A stretch of DNA of 64,000 nt from Acuticoccus sp. MNP-M23 (GCF_031195445.1 NZ_CP133480.1:4766501-4830500), one strand, 5' to 3'. Counted from the stretch's first letter, positions 53,207-63,148 are shown. Numbers and translations: made by a program. Notes: generated by a model not told the origin, from the sequence alone.

Positions 53207-55053
53207 TGGCCGACAATCGCAACATGTTCCTGGCCGTCGGCTTATCGCTGGCGGTCATCATCATATGGCAATTCTTCTTCATCCAGCCGCAGATGGAGGA
53301 GGAACGCGCAGCCCAGCAAGCCGCGCAGATCCAAGCCCAGCAGAACCCGACGGGCAGCGCGCCCGGACAGGTTCCCGCGGCGCCGGGTGATCAGGCGATT
53401 CCGGGGGTGCCGCAAGCGCCCGCCGCCGGTGACGTTGCCGTGCCTGCGCCGACTGCGGCGATCGCTTCGGCCGAAAGCTCGGCGCGGGTGAAGATCCAGT
53501 CGCCGATGGTGACCGGCTCGATCCGCCTCATCGGCGGCCGGCTCGATGACCTCCACCTCAAGGATTACCACGTCACCGTGGACCCCTCGAGCCCGACGGT
53601 CACGCTGCTCGCCCCGGCCGGCAGCGCCTACCCCTACTTCGTCGAGACGGGCTGGGTCGCCACCGGCGGCGCCCCCGTCCCCGACAGCAACACCGAGTGG
53701 ACGCTGGAACAGGGTGAGACGCTCACCCCCGACACGCCGATCACCCTTGTCTACGACACCGGCGCCGGCATCGTGTACCGCCGCACCATCGAAGTGGACG
53801 AGCACTACCTCTTCACCGTGCGGCAGACCGTCGAGAACAACACCGACGCGGAGATTTCGCTCTACCCCTACAGCCGCGTGCGCCGCACCGGGCTGGAGGA
53901 TCACGCGCAATTCTTCATTCTGCATGAGGGCTATATCGGCGTGATCGGCGAGGAAGGGCTCGTCCAGGAGGGTTATAGCGGCCTCGAAGACGACCCTGTG
54001 ATGGCACTGCCACAGTCGGATGCCGGCTGGCTCGGCCTCACCGACAAATACTGGGCGACCGCCGTCATTCCGGACCCCGGCAAGAGCTTCACGCCGCGCT
54101 TCCTCTATGACGCCCCCGCCGGCGCCGCGGCAGCGTCCTACCAGGCGGACTACCTGGCCGAAGCCGTGACGGTTGCGCCCGGCGCCACCGGCGAAGCGGT
54201 CAACCGCGTCTTCGCCGGTGCCAAGAAGTACCGCATTATTCAGGGTTACGAGGACACGGTCGGCGTTGACCGGTTCAACCTCATGATCGACTGGGGCTGG
54301 TTCTACTTCATCACCAAGCCGATGTTCTTCCTGCTGGAGTTTATCTACAGCCATGTCGGCAACTTCGGCGTCGCGATTCTGATTGCAACCGTTGTGGTGA
54401 AGCTCATCTTCTTCCCGCTGGCCCAGAAGGCCTACAAATCGATGGCGAAGATGAAGGGTCTTCAGCCTGAGATGACGAAGATGCGCGAGCGGTACAAAGA
54501 CGACCGCATGAAGCAGCAACAGGCAATGATGGAGCTGTACAAGAAGGAAAAGGTGAACCCGCTTGCCGGCTGTATCCCGATCCTGATCCAGATCCCTGTG
54601 TTCTTCGCGCTCTACAAGGTGCTGTTCGTGTCGATCGAGATGCGCCACGCACCCTTCTTCGGCTGGATCGACGACCTTTCGGCGCCTGACCCCACGTCCA
54701 TCTTCAACCTGTTCGGCCTCATCCCGTTCGACCCGTCCACCGTGCCGTTTGTGGGTGCGTTCCTGATGGTCGGCGTGTGGCCTCTCATCATGGGCTTCAC
54801 CATGTGGGTGCAGATGAAGATGAACCCGGCGCCGCCGGACCCGACGCAGGCGATGATCTTCAACTGGATGCCCGTGTTCTTCACCTTCCTGCTCGCCTCC
54901 TTCCCGGCCGGTCTGGTGATCTACTGGGCGTGGAACAACTCCCTCTCGGTGCTGCAGCAATACGTGATCATGCGCCGCCAGGGCGTGAAGGTGGAGCTGT
55001 GGGACAACCTGACGGGCGTGTTCAAGAAAAAGCAGAAGAAGGGCGCGACCTGA
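53206..55053 (+). CDS. yidC: Membrane protein insertase YidC
   Basis: 615 residues. It inserts and folds inner-membrane proteins with or without SecYEG, including light-harvesting subunits. An N-terminal membrane span (NMFLAVGLSLAVIIIWQFFFI) is followed by a Pro/Ala/Gln-rich linker, a periplasmic P1 beta domain (about 85-350) and the conserved core with GWFYFITKPMFFLLEFIYSHVGNFGVAILI, the cytosolic hairpin (KMKGLQPEMTKMRERYKDDR) and LAGCIPILIQIPVFFALYKVL. The C-terminus is basic (KKKQKKGAT). Starts overlapping rnpA by one base. Confidence 0.97.
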   Translation: MADNRNMFLAVGLSLAVIIIWQFFFIQPQMEEERAAQQAAQIQAQQNPTGSAPGQVPAAPGDQAIPGVPQAPAAGDVAVPAPTAAIASAESSARVKIQSPMVTGSIRLIGGRLDDLHLKDYHVTVDPSSPTVTLLAPAGSAYPYFVETGWVATGGAPVPDSNTEWTLEQGETLTPDTPITLVYDTGAGIVYRRTIEVDEHYLFTVRQTVENNTDAEISLYPYSRVRRTGLEDHAQFFILHEGYIGVIGEEGLVQEGYSGLEDDPVMALPQSDAGWLGLTDKYWATAVIPDPGKSFTPRFLYDAPAGAAAASYQADYLAEAVTVAPGATGEAVNRVFAGAKKYRIIQGYEDTVGVDRFNLMIDWGWFYFITKPMFFLLEFIYSHVGNFGVAILIATVVVKLIFFPLAQKAYKSMAKMKGLQPEMTKMRERYKDDRMKQQQAMMELYKKEKVNPLAGCIPILIQIPVFFALYKVLFVSIEMRHAPFFGWIDDLSAPDPTSIFNLFGLIPFDPSTVPFVGAFLMVGVWPLIMGFTMWVQMKMNPAPPDPTQAMIFNWMPVFFTFLLASFPAGLVIYWAWNNSLSVLQQYVIMRRQGVKVELWDNLTGVFKKKQKKGAT

Positions 55054-55055
55054 CG

Positions 55056-55766
55056 GTGGCGCCTGACGAAGAGCCGGTAACCGGGGCAGCGGCGTTCGCG
55101 CCGCCCCCGGCGACCCCGCTCAGCCCCGAAGAAGCCGAAGCGGAGGCGGCCGCGCTCGAAGCGGGCCGCCTTCTTTTTGCCGCCCCCTTCGCCTTCCAGC
55201 GGGCGTGCCATGCCATGGAGCACCTCCTGCCGGCAGGACCGCCGGAGGTCGCCTTTGCGGGGCGTTCCAATGTCGGCAAATCCACCCTCCTCAACGCGCT
55301 CACCGGCCAGAAGGGGCTCGCCAAGGCGTCCAACACGCCGGGGCGCACCCGCTCGCTCAACATCTTTGCGCGCGACGATGGGGTCGGGCCGGTGATCGTC
55401 GACATGCCGGGCTACGGCTACGCCAAGGCCCCCAAGGCGGACGTGGCGCAGTGGACACGGCTGGTGTTCGACTATCTGCGCGGACGGCCGGGCCTGCGCC
55501 GCGTGTACCTGTTGATCGACGCGCGCCACGGGCTGAAGGCGGTGGACGAGGCAGCGATGGACGTGATGGACGAAGCGGCCATCAGCTACCAGGCCGTGCT
55601 GACCAAGGCGGACAAGACGCCGGCCACCGAGAAGATCCGCGCCGAAGTCACCGAGGGCCTGCGCAAGCGCGCCGCGGCCCACCCGGTCGTGCTCGCCACC
55701 TCTGCTGCCAAGGGCGGGGGCATTGCCGAACTGCGGGCTGCCATCTTCACGCTGACGCAGGAATAG
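55056..55766 (+). CDS. engB: Ribosome-biogenesis GTPase EngB (YsxC/YihA)
   Basis: 236 residues from GTG 55056, two bases after the yidC stop. P-loop GRSNVGKSTLLNALTGQ (about 68-84), NTPGRTRSLN (switch I), DMPGYGYAKAPK (switch II) and LTKADKT (G4) are present. The protein is required for 50S assembly. The N-terminal roughly 40 residues are Ala/Glu-rich. A small hairpin follows 11 nt past the stop. Confidence 0.94.
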   Translation: MAPDEEPVTGAAAFAPPPATPLSPEEAEAEAAALEAGRLLFAAPFAFQRACHAMEHLLPAGPPEVAFAGRSNVGKSTLLNALTGQKGLAKASNTPGRTRSLNIFARDDGVGPVIVDMPGYGYAKAPKADVAQWTRLVFDYLRGRPGLRRVYLLIDARHGLKAVDEAAMDVMDEAAISYQAVLTKADKTPATEKIRAEVTEGLRKRAAAHPVVLATSAAKGGGIAELRAAIFTLTQE

Positions 55767-55777
55767 CCCTGGCGCTT

Positions 55778-55795
55778 GCCGCGCATTCGCGCGGT
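55778..55795 (+). terminator. Small hairpin after engB
   Basis: CCGCGC pairs with GCGCGG around ATTC, with one possible G-U pair beyond. No T tract. It may end the rpmH-engB transcript with help of Rho. Confidence 0.3.
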
Positions 55796-55855
55796 CAGCC
55801 TTCGTTCAGGCGGACTGCGCTTTGCTGCCCTCATTGTCTGAGAGGAGCGAACATT

Positions 55856-56242
55856 TTGCAGCGAGCCCATCTTTTCATGGTCACGATCCTTGCGGCGCTG
55901 GCGGTTTCGTCCGGCGCCAGCGCGACATCCGGCTTCGGCTGCTACACCGTCAATGTCGGGCCGAACGATCCTTTGAAGGTCCGGCTCGAACCGCGCGCGG
56001 ATTCTCCAGTGGTCGCCACGTTGAGCTGGCGGGATCAGCCGATCGTCGCATTCGACGCACTGCCGCGTGGCGAAAATACACAGTCCAGCCTGTTTGACGT
56101 GCACATGGCCGAGTTTGCCCACTGTGGGCCGGACAATCTGCCGCTCGGCGCGCGCTGGTGTCCGGTCGCCCTTTATGGCGACGGCGAGGCACAGCACGGC
56201 TGGGTGAAACGGCGCTTCCTCGACCATAGCGAATGCCCGTAG
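55856..56242 (+). CDS. Secreted SH3b-like small protein
   Basis: 128 residues from TTG 55856, which has GAGGAG ten bases upstream and gives a signal peptide with a basic start; ATG 55877 is the alternative and gives a shorter leader. The mature part resembles a bacterial SH3 domain: GCYTVNVGPNDPLKVRLEPRADSPVVATL is the RT-loop-like first half, and QHGWVKRRFLDHSECP ends it. Four cysteines (GCY, AHCGP, RWCPV, SECP) could form two disulfides in the periplasm. Function unknown. Confidence 0.72.
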   Translation: MQRAHLFMVTILAALAVSSGASATSGFGCYTVNVGPNDPLKVRLEPRADSPVVATLSWRDQPIVAFDALPRGENTQSSLFDVHMAEFAHCGPDNLPLGARWCPVALYGDGEAQHGWVKRRFLDHSECP

Positions 56243-56326
56243 CGCGCCCGCGCCGGTCTTGATGGGATCCGCCGCAACCGGGTCGCGGCAAAGGCCATAT
56301 GATCCGCTTCAGGCTGTGCCGCAGGA

Positions 56327-56572
56327 TCAACCCGGCGGCAGCTCACCGTGGAGAACCAGCGGCTCGCCACCCCCGTCGCAGTGGAGAAGCGCCTCTTCGC
56401 GCGCCACTTCCAGAAGGTAGGCGAGGAAACCGAGGCCGCCGCGATCGGCAAGGCCCGCAAGCTCCGAGCACATCGATTCGATATAGCTGGCCGCCTCGCT
56501 GCTGGTCAGCGACATCGCGTTCATGTGTTTCGAGACTTCGAGCTGTACCTTGTTCTGCCCACGAGCACTCAT
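56327..56572 (-). CDS. Small conserved alphaproteobacterial protein, unknown function
   Basis: 81 residues, helical: SLTSSEAASYIESMCSELAGLADRGGLGFLAYLLEVAREEA. Similar short proteins with an AxYLxxMxxEL...LAYLL core are frequent in Hyphomicrobiales but have no assigned function. The start is ATG 56572, with AAGGAGG eleven bases before it, slightly far. The gene is convergent with the SH3-like gene and divergent from topA. Confidence 0.68.
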   Translation of the reverse strand: MSARGQNKVQLEVSKHMNAMSLTSSEAASYIESMCSELAGLADRGGLGFLAYLLEVAREEALLHCDGGGEPLVLHGELPPG

Positions 56573-56814
56573 GTGAAACGCTGCCTCCTTATCGGGGTCT
56601 GCGCGAGGAACCGATCCCGCGACGACCGCAGGCCGTTCAACGACGACGCAATCTTTGCAATCGTAGCTGACCTCAACCTTGCCGGGTATTTTCCTGCACT
56701 CTATGGTTGCTTTTCCGGTGTTCCGGCGGCATCAGCAACCCGAATTGCCCTCCCCCCCTTTGCACGAGCGGTCAGGCACCTCTATGTGCGTGCTCCGAAC
56801 CGGGGGCCTAGCGC

Positions 56815-59550
56815 ATGAATGTTGTTGTGGTGGAATCGCCCGCCAAGGCCAAGACCATCAACAAATATCTGGGAAGCGACTATCAGGTCGTCGCGTCCTA
56901 CGGGCACGTGCGTGATCTGCCGCCCAAAGACGGCTCGGTCGATCCGGACAATGAATTTGCGATGGTCTGGCAGACGGACGCGAAGTCGGCCAAGCGGCTG
57001 ACAGACCTCGCCAAAATGGTCAAAAGCGCGGACCGTCTGATCCTCGCAACCGACCCTGATCGCGAAGGGGAAGCGATTTCCTGGCACGTCCTTCAGGTGC
57101 TGAAGGACAAGAAGGCGCTGAAGGACCAGCCGGTCGAACGCGTCGTCTTCAACGCCATCACCAAGCAGGCCGTGCTGGACGCGATGGCCTCGCCGCGCGC
57201 CATCGAAGGCGACCTGGTGGACGCCTACCGTGCCCGCCGGGCGCTCGATTATCTTGTCGGCTTCAATCTGTCCCCCGTTCTGTGGCGCAAGCTGCCGGGT
57301 GCGCGGTCGGCCGGCCGCGTCCAGTCCGTCTCGCTGCGGCTGGTGTGCGACCGCGAGGCGGAGATCGAACGCTTCAAGCCGCAGGAATACTGGTCCGTCA
57401 TCACGACGCTTTCGACGCCGGGCGGAGACGAGTTCGACGCACGGCTGGCAACGCTGGACGGCAAGCGTGTCGACCGGCTCGGCATCAAGACCGAGGACGA
57501 GGCGCAGGCCGTCGTCGGACACCTGAACGATGCCGCCTTCCGCGTCGCATCGGTCGAGGCCAAGCCGCAGAAGCGCAATCCGTCGCCGCCGTTCACCACC
57601 TCCACCTTGCAGCAGGAAGCCTCGCGCAAGCTCGGGTTCTCGTCCGCCCGCACCATGCAGGTGGCCCAGCGCCTTTACGAAGGCATCGACATTGGCGGCG
57701 AGACCACGGGTCTCATCACCTACATGCGAACCGACGGCGTGCAGATGGCGCCGGAGGGCATTTCCGCCATCCGCAAGATCGTCGGCACCGAGTATGGCGA
57801 CAAGTTCCTGCCCGAAAAGCCGCGCTACTACGCCACCAAGGCAAAGAACGCGCAGGAAGCCCACGAAGCCATCCGCCCCACCGACGTTGCGCGCAAACCC
57901 TCCGAAATGCGCAAGCGGCTCGGCAACGACGAAGCGCGCCTTTACGACCTCATCTGGAAGCGCGCGGTCGCCTCGCAGATGTCGTCCGCCGAGTTCGAGC
58001 GCACCACCGTGGACATTGACGCCGACAGGGGCGGCAAGACCGTGGGCCTGCGGGCCACCGGCTCGGTGATGGTGTTCGAGGGCTTCATCAAGGCCTACAT
58101 GGAAGGCGCGGACGACGTCACCGACGACGATGACGACGACAACCGCCTCCCCGCCATGCGCGCCGAGGACAAGCTGGACCGCAAGAAAGTCACGCCGTCC
58201 CAGCACTTTACCGAGCCCCCGCCCCGCTACACCGAAGCGACGCTCATCAAGAAGATGGAAGAGCTCGGCATCGGCCGCCCGTCCACCTACACCGCCACCC
58301 TCGCCACCCTTGCCGACCGCGAATACGTGATCATCGACAAGAAGCGTCTGGTGCCGGGCAGCAAGGGCCGGATCGTCACCGCGTTCCTGGAATCCTTCTT
58401 CGAGAAGTACGTGGAGTACAGCTTCACCGCCGATCTGGAAGAAAAGCTCGACGCGGTGTCCGACGGCCGGATCGACTGGCGGGTGGTCCTGCGCGATTTC
58501 TGGACCGATTTTTCCCACCAGATTGCCGAGGTGATGGAAGTCCGCACCACCGAGGTGCTGGACGCGCTGAACGAGGATCTGGCACCGCTGATCTTCCCCG
58601 CGCGGGACGACGGTTCGCCGCCGCGCGAGTGCCCGCTGTGCAAGGCCGGCCAGCTGTCGCTGAAGAATGGCCGCTACGGCGCGTTCATCGGTTGCTCCAA
58701 CTACCCGGAGTGCAACTTCACGCGCCAGCTGGGCGAGGACCCCAACGCCGAAGCGGTCGACACCGGCCCCAAGGTGCTGGGGCTTCACCCCGAGCTGCAA
58801 CTCGAAATCTCGCTGAAGACCGGCCGTTTCGGCCCCTATATCGAGATGCCGGCGGAGGAAGGCGAAAAGCCCCGGCGCGCGTCCATCCCCAAGGGGTGGA
58901 AGCCGGAGGAGCTGACGCTGGAACAGGCGGTGTCGCTGATCGACCTGCCGCGCGAGGTGGGCCTTCACCCCGAATCGCGCGAGCCGATCCAGGCCGGCAT
59001 CGGCCGCTATGGACCGTTCCTCCTGCACGGCGGCAAATACGCCAAGCTGGAAAGTGTGGAGGACGTGTTCGAGATCGGTCTCAACCGTGCAGTGACGGTG
59101 ATTGCCGAATCCAGCGACAAGTCCCGCTTCTCGCGGACCCCTGCCGCGCTGAAGGCGCTGGGCGACCACCCCGAGGGCGGCGCGGTGAACGTGCGCGAGG
59201 GCCGCTACGGCCCGTATGTGAACTGGGGCAAGATCAACGCGACACTCCCCAAGGGCACCGATCCGCAGGCCATCACGCTGGCCGAAGCCCTTCCGCTCCT
59301 GGAGGCGAAGGCCGCCAAGGGTGGCAAGAAGCCGGCGAAGAAGGCTGCCCCGAAAAAGGCAGCAGCCAAGAAGCCAGCCGCAAAGAAGACCGCCAAGGCG
59401 GCCGAGACCAAGGCAGCGGCAAAGCCGAAGACTGCCAAGGCCGGCACTGCGAAGGCCGCCGCAAAACCGCCCGCAAAAAAGGCGTCGCCCGCGAAGGCTG
59501 CCCCCAAGGACGGCGATGATGCGGCGGATGACGACGACCTGCCCTTCTGA
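56815..59550 (+). CDS. topA: DNA topoisomerase I (TopA)
   Basis: 911 residues. It relaxes negatively supercoiled DNA. Toprim domain at 1-115 (VVVESPAKAKTINKYLG, ATDPDREGEAISWH); catalytic tyrosine Y303 in GLITYMRTDGVQM; ARSAGRVQSVSLRLVCDRE in domain IV. One C4 zinc finger (CPLCKAGQLSLKNGRYGAFIGC then CNFTR), then two repeated topoisomerase C-terminal modules (GRFGPYIEMPA, GRYGPFLLHGGKYA, GRYGPYVNWGK). A 90-residue Lys/Ala-rich tail ends the protein, common in this group and probably DNA-binding. Topoisomerase level can affect photosynthesis gene expression, but no direct link is seen. Confidence 0.97.
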   Translation: MNVVVVESPAKAKTINKYLGSDYQVVASYGHVRDLPPKDGSVDPDNEFAMVWQTDAKSAKRLTDLAKMVKSADRLILATDPDREGEAISWHVLQVLKDKKALKDQPVERVVFNAITKQAVLDAMASPRAIEGDLVDAYRARRALDYLVGFNLSPVLWRKLPGARSAGRVQSVSLRLVCDREAEIERFKPQEYWSVITTLSTPGGDEFDARLATLDGKRVDRLGIKTEDEAQAVVGHLNDAAFRVASVEAKPQKRNPSPPFTTSTLQQEASRKLGFSSARTMQVAQRLYEGIDIGGETTGLITYMRTDGVQMAPEGISAIRKIVGTEYGDKFLPEKPRYYATKAKNAQEAHEAIRPTDVARKPSEMRKRLGNDEARLYDLIWKRAVASQMSSAEFERTTVDIDADRGGKTVGLRATGSVMVFEGFIKAYMEGADDVTDDDDDDNRLPAMRAEDKLDRKKVTPSQHFTEPPPRYTEATLIKKMEELGIGRPSTYTATLATLADREYVIIDKKRLVPGSKGRIVTAFLESFFEKYVEYSFTADLEEKLDAVSDGRIDWRVVLRDFWTDFSHQIAEVMEVRTTEVLDALNEDLAPLIFPARDDGSPPRECPLCKAGQLSLKNGRYGAFIGCSNYPECNFTRQLGEDPNAEAVDTGPKVLGLHPELQLEISLKTGRFGPYIEMPAEEGEKPRRASIPKGWKPEELTLEQAVSLIDLPREVGLHPESREPIQAGIGRYGPFLLHGGKYAKLESVEDVFEIGLNRAVTVIAESSDKSRFSRTPAALKALGDHPEGGAVNVREGRYGPYVNWGKINATLPKGTDPQAITLAEALPLLEAKAAKGGKKPAKKAAPKKAAAKKPAAKKTAKAAETKAAAKPKTAKAGTAKAAAKPPAKKASPAKAAPKDGDDAADDDDLPF

Positions 59551-59561
59551 GGATACGCAAC

Positions 59562-59593
59562 GCGGCGCCAGGTCCTGCAAGGGCCGGCGCCGC
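59562..59593 (+). terminator. Strong hairpin after topA
   Basis: GCGGCGCC pairs with GGCGCCGC (8 bp), one A bulges, then GGTCC pairs with GGGCC (one G-U) around TGCAA. It starts 12 nt past the topA stop. Only CCCCTTTG follows, so the T tract is weak. Confidence 0.55.
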
Positions 59594-59792
59594 CCCTTTG
59601 TCCGATCCGGCCTGCGAAGCGCGTAGAGGGGCCGACCGGCACATCCGGCCTCTCCGCCGGCGGCGGCGCCATTTATTCCCGCCGAAACCGATGCTCCAGT
59701 GTCTGACACCGGCGAACGCCCTGCACGATTGAAACGGCAGTGTTGCTGAGAAGGCCCTCGACGCGGGCGCTTTCAAGGCACACATAGGGGCT

Positions 59793-61967
59793 GTGAACAA
59801 AGAACATTTCCCATCCCGTGAAGAGATCCTGCGGTTCGTGGCCGAAAGCCCCGGCCGCGTCGGCAAGCGGGAAATCGCGCGCGCCTTCAACATCAAGGGC
59901 GGCGACCGTATCCTCCTGAAGCACCTCCTGGCCGAGATGGCGGAGGATGGCGTCCTCACCAAGGACGGCAAGCACATCCAGAAGACAGGCGAGCTGCCTC
60001 GCGTCGCGCTCCTTCAGGTGGTCGCGAAAAGCGCCGATGGCGACCTTGTGGCCGAGCCCACCTCGTGGGACGGCGACGGCCCGCGCCCCAAGGTCATCCT
60101 CATCGGCAAGGGTCCCGCGCCGGGCATGGGCGACAGGCTGCTCGCCCGCATCCAGTACGCCGAGGATGGCCGCCCGCTGGGCAAGGTCGTCAAGGTCATC
60201 GAGCGGCGCCCGGCCCAGACGCTGGCCGTGCTGGAGCGCATCGGCGGCAAGCCGCAACTGACGCCGGTGACCAAGAAAGAGCGCGACATCTGGTCCGTCG
60301 ACGCGGCCGCCGTAAAGGACATTGCCGACAACACGCTGGTGCGCATCGAGCCCGCCCGCGGGCACTTCGCCAAGATTGTCGAGGTGGTTGGCCCGGTTGG
60401 CTCCGAGCAGGCGGTCTCGCTCCTGGCAATCCACGCCCACGGCATTCCGGACCGGTTCCCCGAGCGGGTGCTGGAAGAAGCCGCAGCCGCAGAACCTGCT
60501 ACGCTGAAGGGCCGGGAAGACTGGCGCGATATCCCGTTCGTGACCATCGACCCCGCCGACGCCAAGGACCACGACGACGCCGTCTTCGCCGAACCCGACC
60601 CGCACAACGAGGGCGGCCACATCGTCACCGTCGCCATTGCGGACGTTGCGGCCTACGTCACCCCCGGCTCGCTGATGGACGTGGAGGCGCGCTTGCGCGG
60701 CAACTCCACCTACTTCCCCGACCGTGTCGTGCCGATGCTGCCCGAGCGCATCTCCAACGACCTCTGCTCGCTTCGTGAAGGCGAGGCGCGGCCCGCAATG
60801 GCCATCCGCATCTGGTTCGCCAGGGACGGGCGACAGAGCAAGCACACGCTCCACCGCGTGCTGATGCGTTCGGCCCGCAAGCTCGCCTATGCCGAAGCGC
60901 AAGCCATTGCCGACGGTGCCCCGTCCGACATCGCGCCCCAGGTCAACGCCCTTTACGAGGCTTATGCCTGTGCCAGGCGCGGCCGCGAACACCGCCAGCC
61001 GATGGAGCTGGACCTGCCGGAGCGCAAGATCGCGCTGACGCCGGATGGCGACGTTGCGCGTGTCATCGTCCCGGAACGGCTCGACGCGCACAAGCTCATC
61101 GAAGAGTTCATGATCCAGGCGAACGTCGCCGCAGCAGAGCTGTGCGAGTCGGTGCGTCTCCCCCTCCTCTACCGCGTCCACGATGCGCCGAGCCTCGACA
61201 AGATCGACGCCCTGCGCGAGTTCCTGTCCACCATCGACATCAAACTGGCCAAGGGCACGCGCCTGCGCCCCGAGCACTTCAACGCCATTCTGGCGCAGGT
61301 GGAGGGCACGCCCAACGCCCAGCTCGTCAACGAAGTGGTACTGCGCTCGCAAAGCCAGGCGGAATATTCGCCGGACAACCTTGGCCACTTCGGCCTCAAC
61401 CTGCGCCGCTACGCGCACTTCACCTCGCCGATCCGCCGCTATGCCGACCTCATCGTCCACCGCGCGCTGATTCGCGCCCACGACCTCGGCAAGGACGGCC
61501 TCCGGGACCACGAGGTCGACGCGCTGGCGCAGATCGGCTCGGAAATCTCCGCCACCGAGCGCCGCTCCATGATTGCCGAGCGCGAAACCACCGACCGGTT
61601 GATCGCAGGCTGGCTTGCCGAATCCATCGGCGCCACGTTCGACGGGCGGATTGCCGGCGTCACCAAGTCGGGCCTCTTCATCAAGCTGGCCGACACCGGG
61701 GGCGACGGGTTCATCCCCATCTCCACGCTGGGGTCGGAGTACATGATCTACGAAGAGGCGTCGCACGCGCTTGTAGGCGAAGCTTCGGGGCACACCTACC
61801 GTCTGGGCGACACCGTCAACGTGCGACTTCTGGAAGCGGCGCCCTTCTCCGGTGCCCTCCGCTTTGAAATTGTGGATCACGATGCGGGGCCCAGCATCCG
61901 GCGCGCGCGCGGCGCCCGCCCGGCGCAGGGCCGCCGCAAACCGCCATCGCGAAAGGGCCGCAGATGA
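59793..61967 (+). CDS. rnr: Ribonuclease R (Rnr)
   Basis: 724 residues from GTG 59793. 3'-5' exoribonuclease that degrades structured RNA. An N-terminal helix-turn-helix-like segment (KREIARAFNIKGGDRILLKHLLAEMAEDG) precedes cold-shock domains, the RNB catalytic domain (IDPADAKDHDDAVF, 252-265, holding the metal-binding aspartates; YAHFTSPIRRYADLIVHRAL) and an S1 domain (ATFDGRIAGVTKSGLFIKLADTGGDGFIPISTL). A basic C-terminal tail (RRARGARPAQGRRKPPSRKGRR) ends it. The stop overlaps the next gene. Confidence 0.95.
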   Translation: MNKEHFPSREEILRFVAESPGRVGKREIARAFNIKGGDRILLKHLLAEMAEDGVLTKDGKHIQKTGELPRVALLQVVAKSADGDLVAEPTSWDGDGPRPKVILIGKGPAPGMGDRLLARIQYAEDGRPLGKVVKVIERRPAQTLAVLERIGGKPQLTPVTKKERDIWSVDAAAVKDIADNTLVRIEPARGHFAKIVEVVGPVGSEQAVSLLAIHAHGIPDRFPERVLEEAAAAEPATLKGREDWRDIPFVTIDPADAKDHDDAVFAEPDPHNEGGHIVTVAIADVAAYVTPGSLMDVEARLRGNSTYFPDRVVPMLPERISNDLCSLREGEARPAMAIRIWFARDGRQSKHTLHRVLMRSARKLAYAEAQAIADGAPSDIAPQVNALYEAYACARRGREHRQPMELDLPERKIALTPDGDVARVIVPERLDAHKLIEEFMIQANVAAAELCESVRLPLLYRVHDAPSLDKIDALREFLSTIDIKLAKGTRLRPEHFNAILAQVEGTPNAQLVNEVVLRSQSQAEYSPDNLGHFGLNLRRYAHFTSPIRRYADLIVHRALIRAHDLGKDGLRDHEVDALAQIGSEISATERRSMIAERETTDRLIAGWLAESIGATFDGRIAGVTKSGLFIKLADTGGDGFIPISTLGSEYMIYEEASHALVGEASGHTYRLGDTVNVRLLEAAPFSGALRFEIVDHDAGPSIRRARGARPAQGRRKPPSRKGRR

Positions 61968-62344
61968 TGCCACGCTCCATGCTCCGCTCCCTGCAACGGG
62001 GCGCATCCGCCAAGTGTCCGCGGTGCGGCGAAGGCCCGCTTTTCGACGGCTTCCTCGCCATCCGCCACACCTGCCCCAGCTGCGGCGAGGCACTGCACCA
62101 CCAGCGCGCGGACGACGCGCCGCCCTACATCGTCTGCTTCATCGTCGGCCACGTGGTGGTGGGGCTGATGCTGTATTACGAGATCTTCGTCCATCCGCCC
62201 CTGTGGCAGCACGCGGCCATTTTCCTGCCCATGACCGTCATCTTGTCGCTGGCACTGCTGCGGCCGGTGAAGGGCGGTCTCGTGGGGTTCCAGTGGGCCA
62301 AGGGCATGCACGGCTTCGGAGCCGACAGCGAACGCTGGACGTGA
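61964..62344 (+). CDS. DUF983 membrane protein
   Basis: 126 residues. Two CxxC pairs near the N-terminus (AKCPRCGEGPLF and HTCPSCGEAL) form a zinc-ribbon, followed by two membrane spans (YIVCFIVGHVVVGLMLYYEIFV, AAIFLPMTVILSLALLRPV). DUF983 proteins are common in alphaproteobacteria, often near respiratory or RNA-processing genes, without known function. ATG 61964 overlaps the rnr stop, and its stop overlaps the GTG of the NUDIX gene, so all three are coupled. Confidence 0.88.
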   Translation: MMPRSMLRSLQRGASAKCPRCGEGPLFDGFLAIRHTCPSCGEALHHQRADDAPPYIVCFIVGHVVVGLMLYYEIFVHPPLWQHAAIFLPMTVILSLALLRPVKGGLVGFQWAKGMHGFGADSERWT

Positions 62345-63081
62345 GCGGGGCGGAAACGCTCTCCGGCCGCGTATCGGACGCTGAACGCAACCAGAAGCAC
62401 CCCACCATGCGGCCCCGCGATGCCGCGAGCCTCATCGTCTACGATCCCGATGGCCCGCGCGTCCTGATGGGCCGGCGCAGCATGCGCCACACCTTCATGC
62501 CGGGGCGGTACGTGTTCCCCGGCGGACGGGTGGATGCGACCGATGCGCGCGTCCCCGTCGCGTCGTCGTTCCATGAAGACACCCACAGGCAACTTGCGGC
62601 CCATGCCGGCGCAAGGCACCGGCCGGCCCGAGCCCGCGCCTTCGGGATTGCCGCGTTGCGCGAAACCTTCGAGGAAACCGGCGTCCTCATTGCGCGGCCG
62701 CAGGCTGATGCCGTCCCGCGCAGCAAGCCCTTTGCCGGCTTTGCCGAACGGGGCCTTTCGCTCGACCTGTCGCGCCTTGCCTTCATCGCCCGCGCGGTCA
62801 CACCGCCTGGGCGGCCGCGCCGGTACGACACGCGGTTCTTCCTGGCCTGGCGCGACACGATCGCTGATATCGACCCTGCGGTCGTTGGCGCGGACGCCGA
62901 GCTCGAAGATATAGCATGGGTGCCTATCCACGAGGCGAAGGCGATGCCGCTGCCGGCCATCACCCTCACCGTACTGGATGATCTGGAACACCGCCTTGCC
63001 GAAGACCCTGCATTACAGCCCGGCGGATCCGTCCCGTTTTACCGTTGGGAACGGACCGGCTTTACCCGTACAATTCTCTGA
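62341..63081 (+). CDS. NUDIX hydrolase
   Basis: 246 residues from GTG 62341, overlapping the previous stop (GTGA). NUDIX elements: FPGGRVD, and the core AALRETFEETGVL with the REUXEEXGU pattern; about 45 residues are inserted between the two, as in the NUDT19/YfcD-like long group. WVPIHEAKAMPLP follows. These enzymes cleave nucleoside diphosphates linked to another group, for example CoA or NAD; the substrate here is unknown. Confidence 0.88.
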   Translation: MSGAETLSGRVSDAERNQKHPTMRPRDAASLIVYDPDGPRVLMGRRSMRHTFMPGRYVFPGGRVDATDARVPVASSFHEDTHRQLAAHAGARHRPARARAFGIAALRETFEETGVLIARPQADAVPRSKPFAGFAERGLSLDLSRLAFIARAVTPPGRPRRYDTRFFLAWRDTIADIDPAVVGADAELEDIAWVPIHEAKAMPLPAITLTVLDDLEHRLAEDPALQPGGSVPFYRWERTGFTRTIL

Positions 63082-63148
63082 CGACGACGCGCGGCTGGCG
63101 CAGCCATCACTGGCATCCGCCTAAAAATTGAGCGACATACGAATTCCA

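Noticed and set aside
56782-59709. A 975-codon minus-strand frame opposite topA
   Set aside because: Same effect; its composition (Arg, Gly, His-rich) is typical of antisense frames and TopA is certain on the plus strand.
59673-62093. An 806-codon minus-strand frame opposite rnr
   Set aside because: Antisense of a clear RNase R gene, no recognisable motif.
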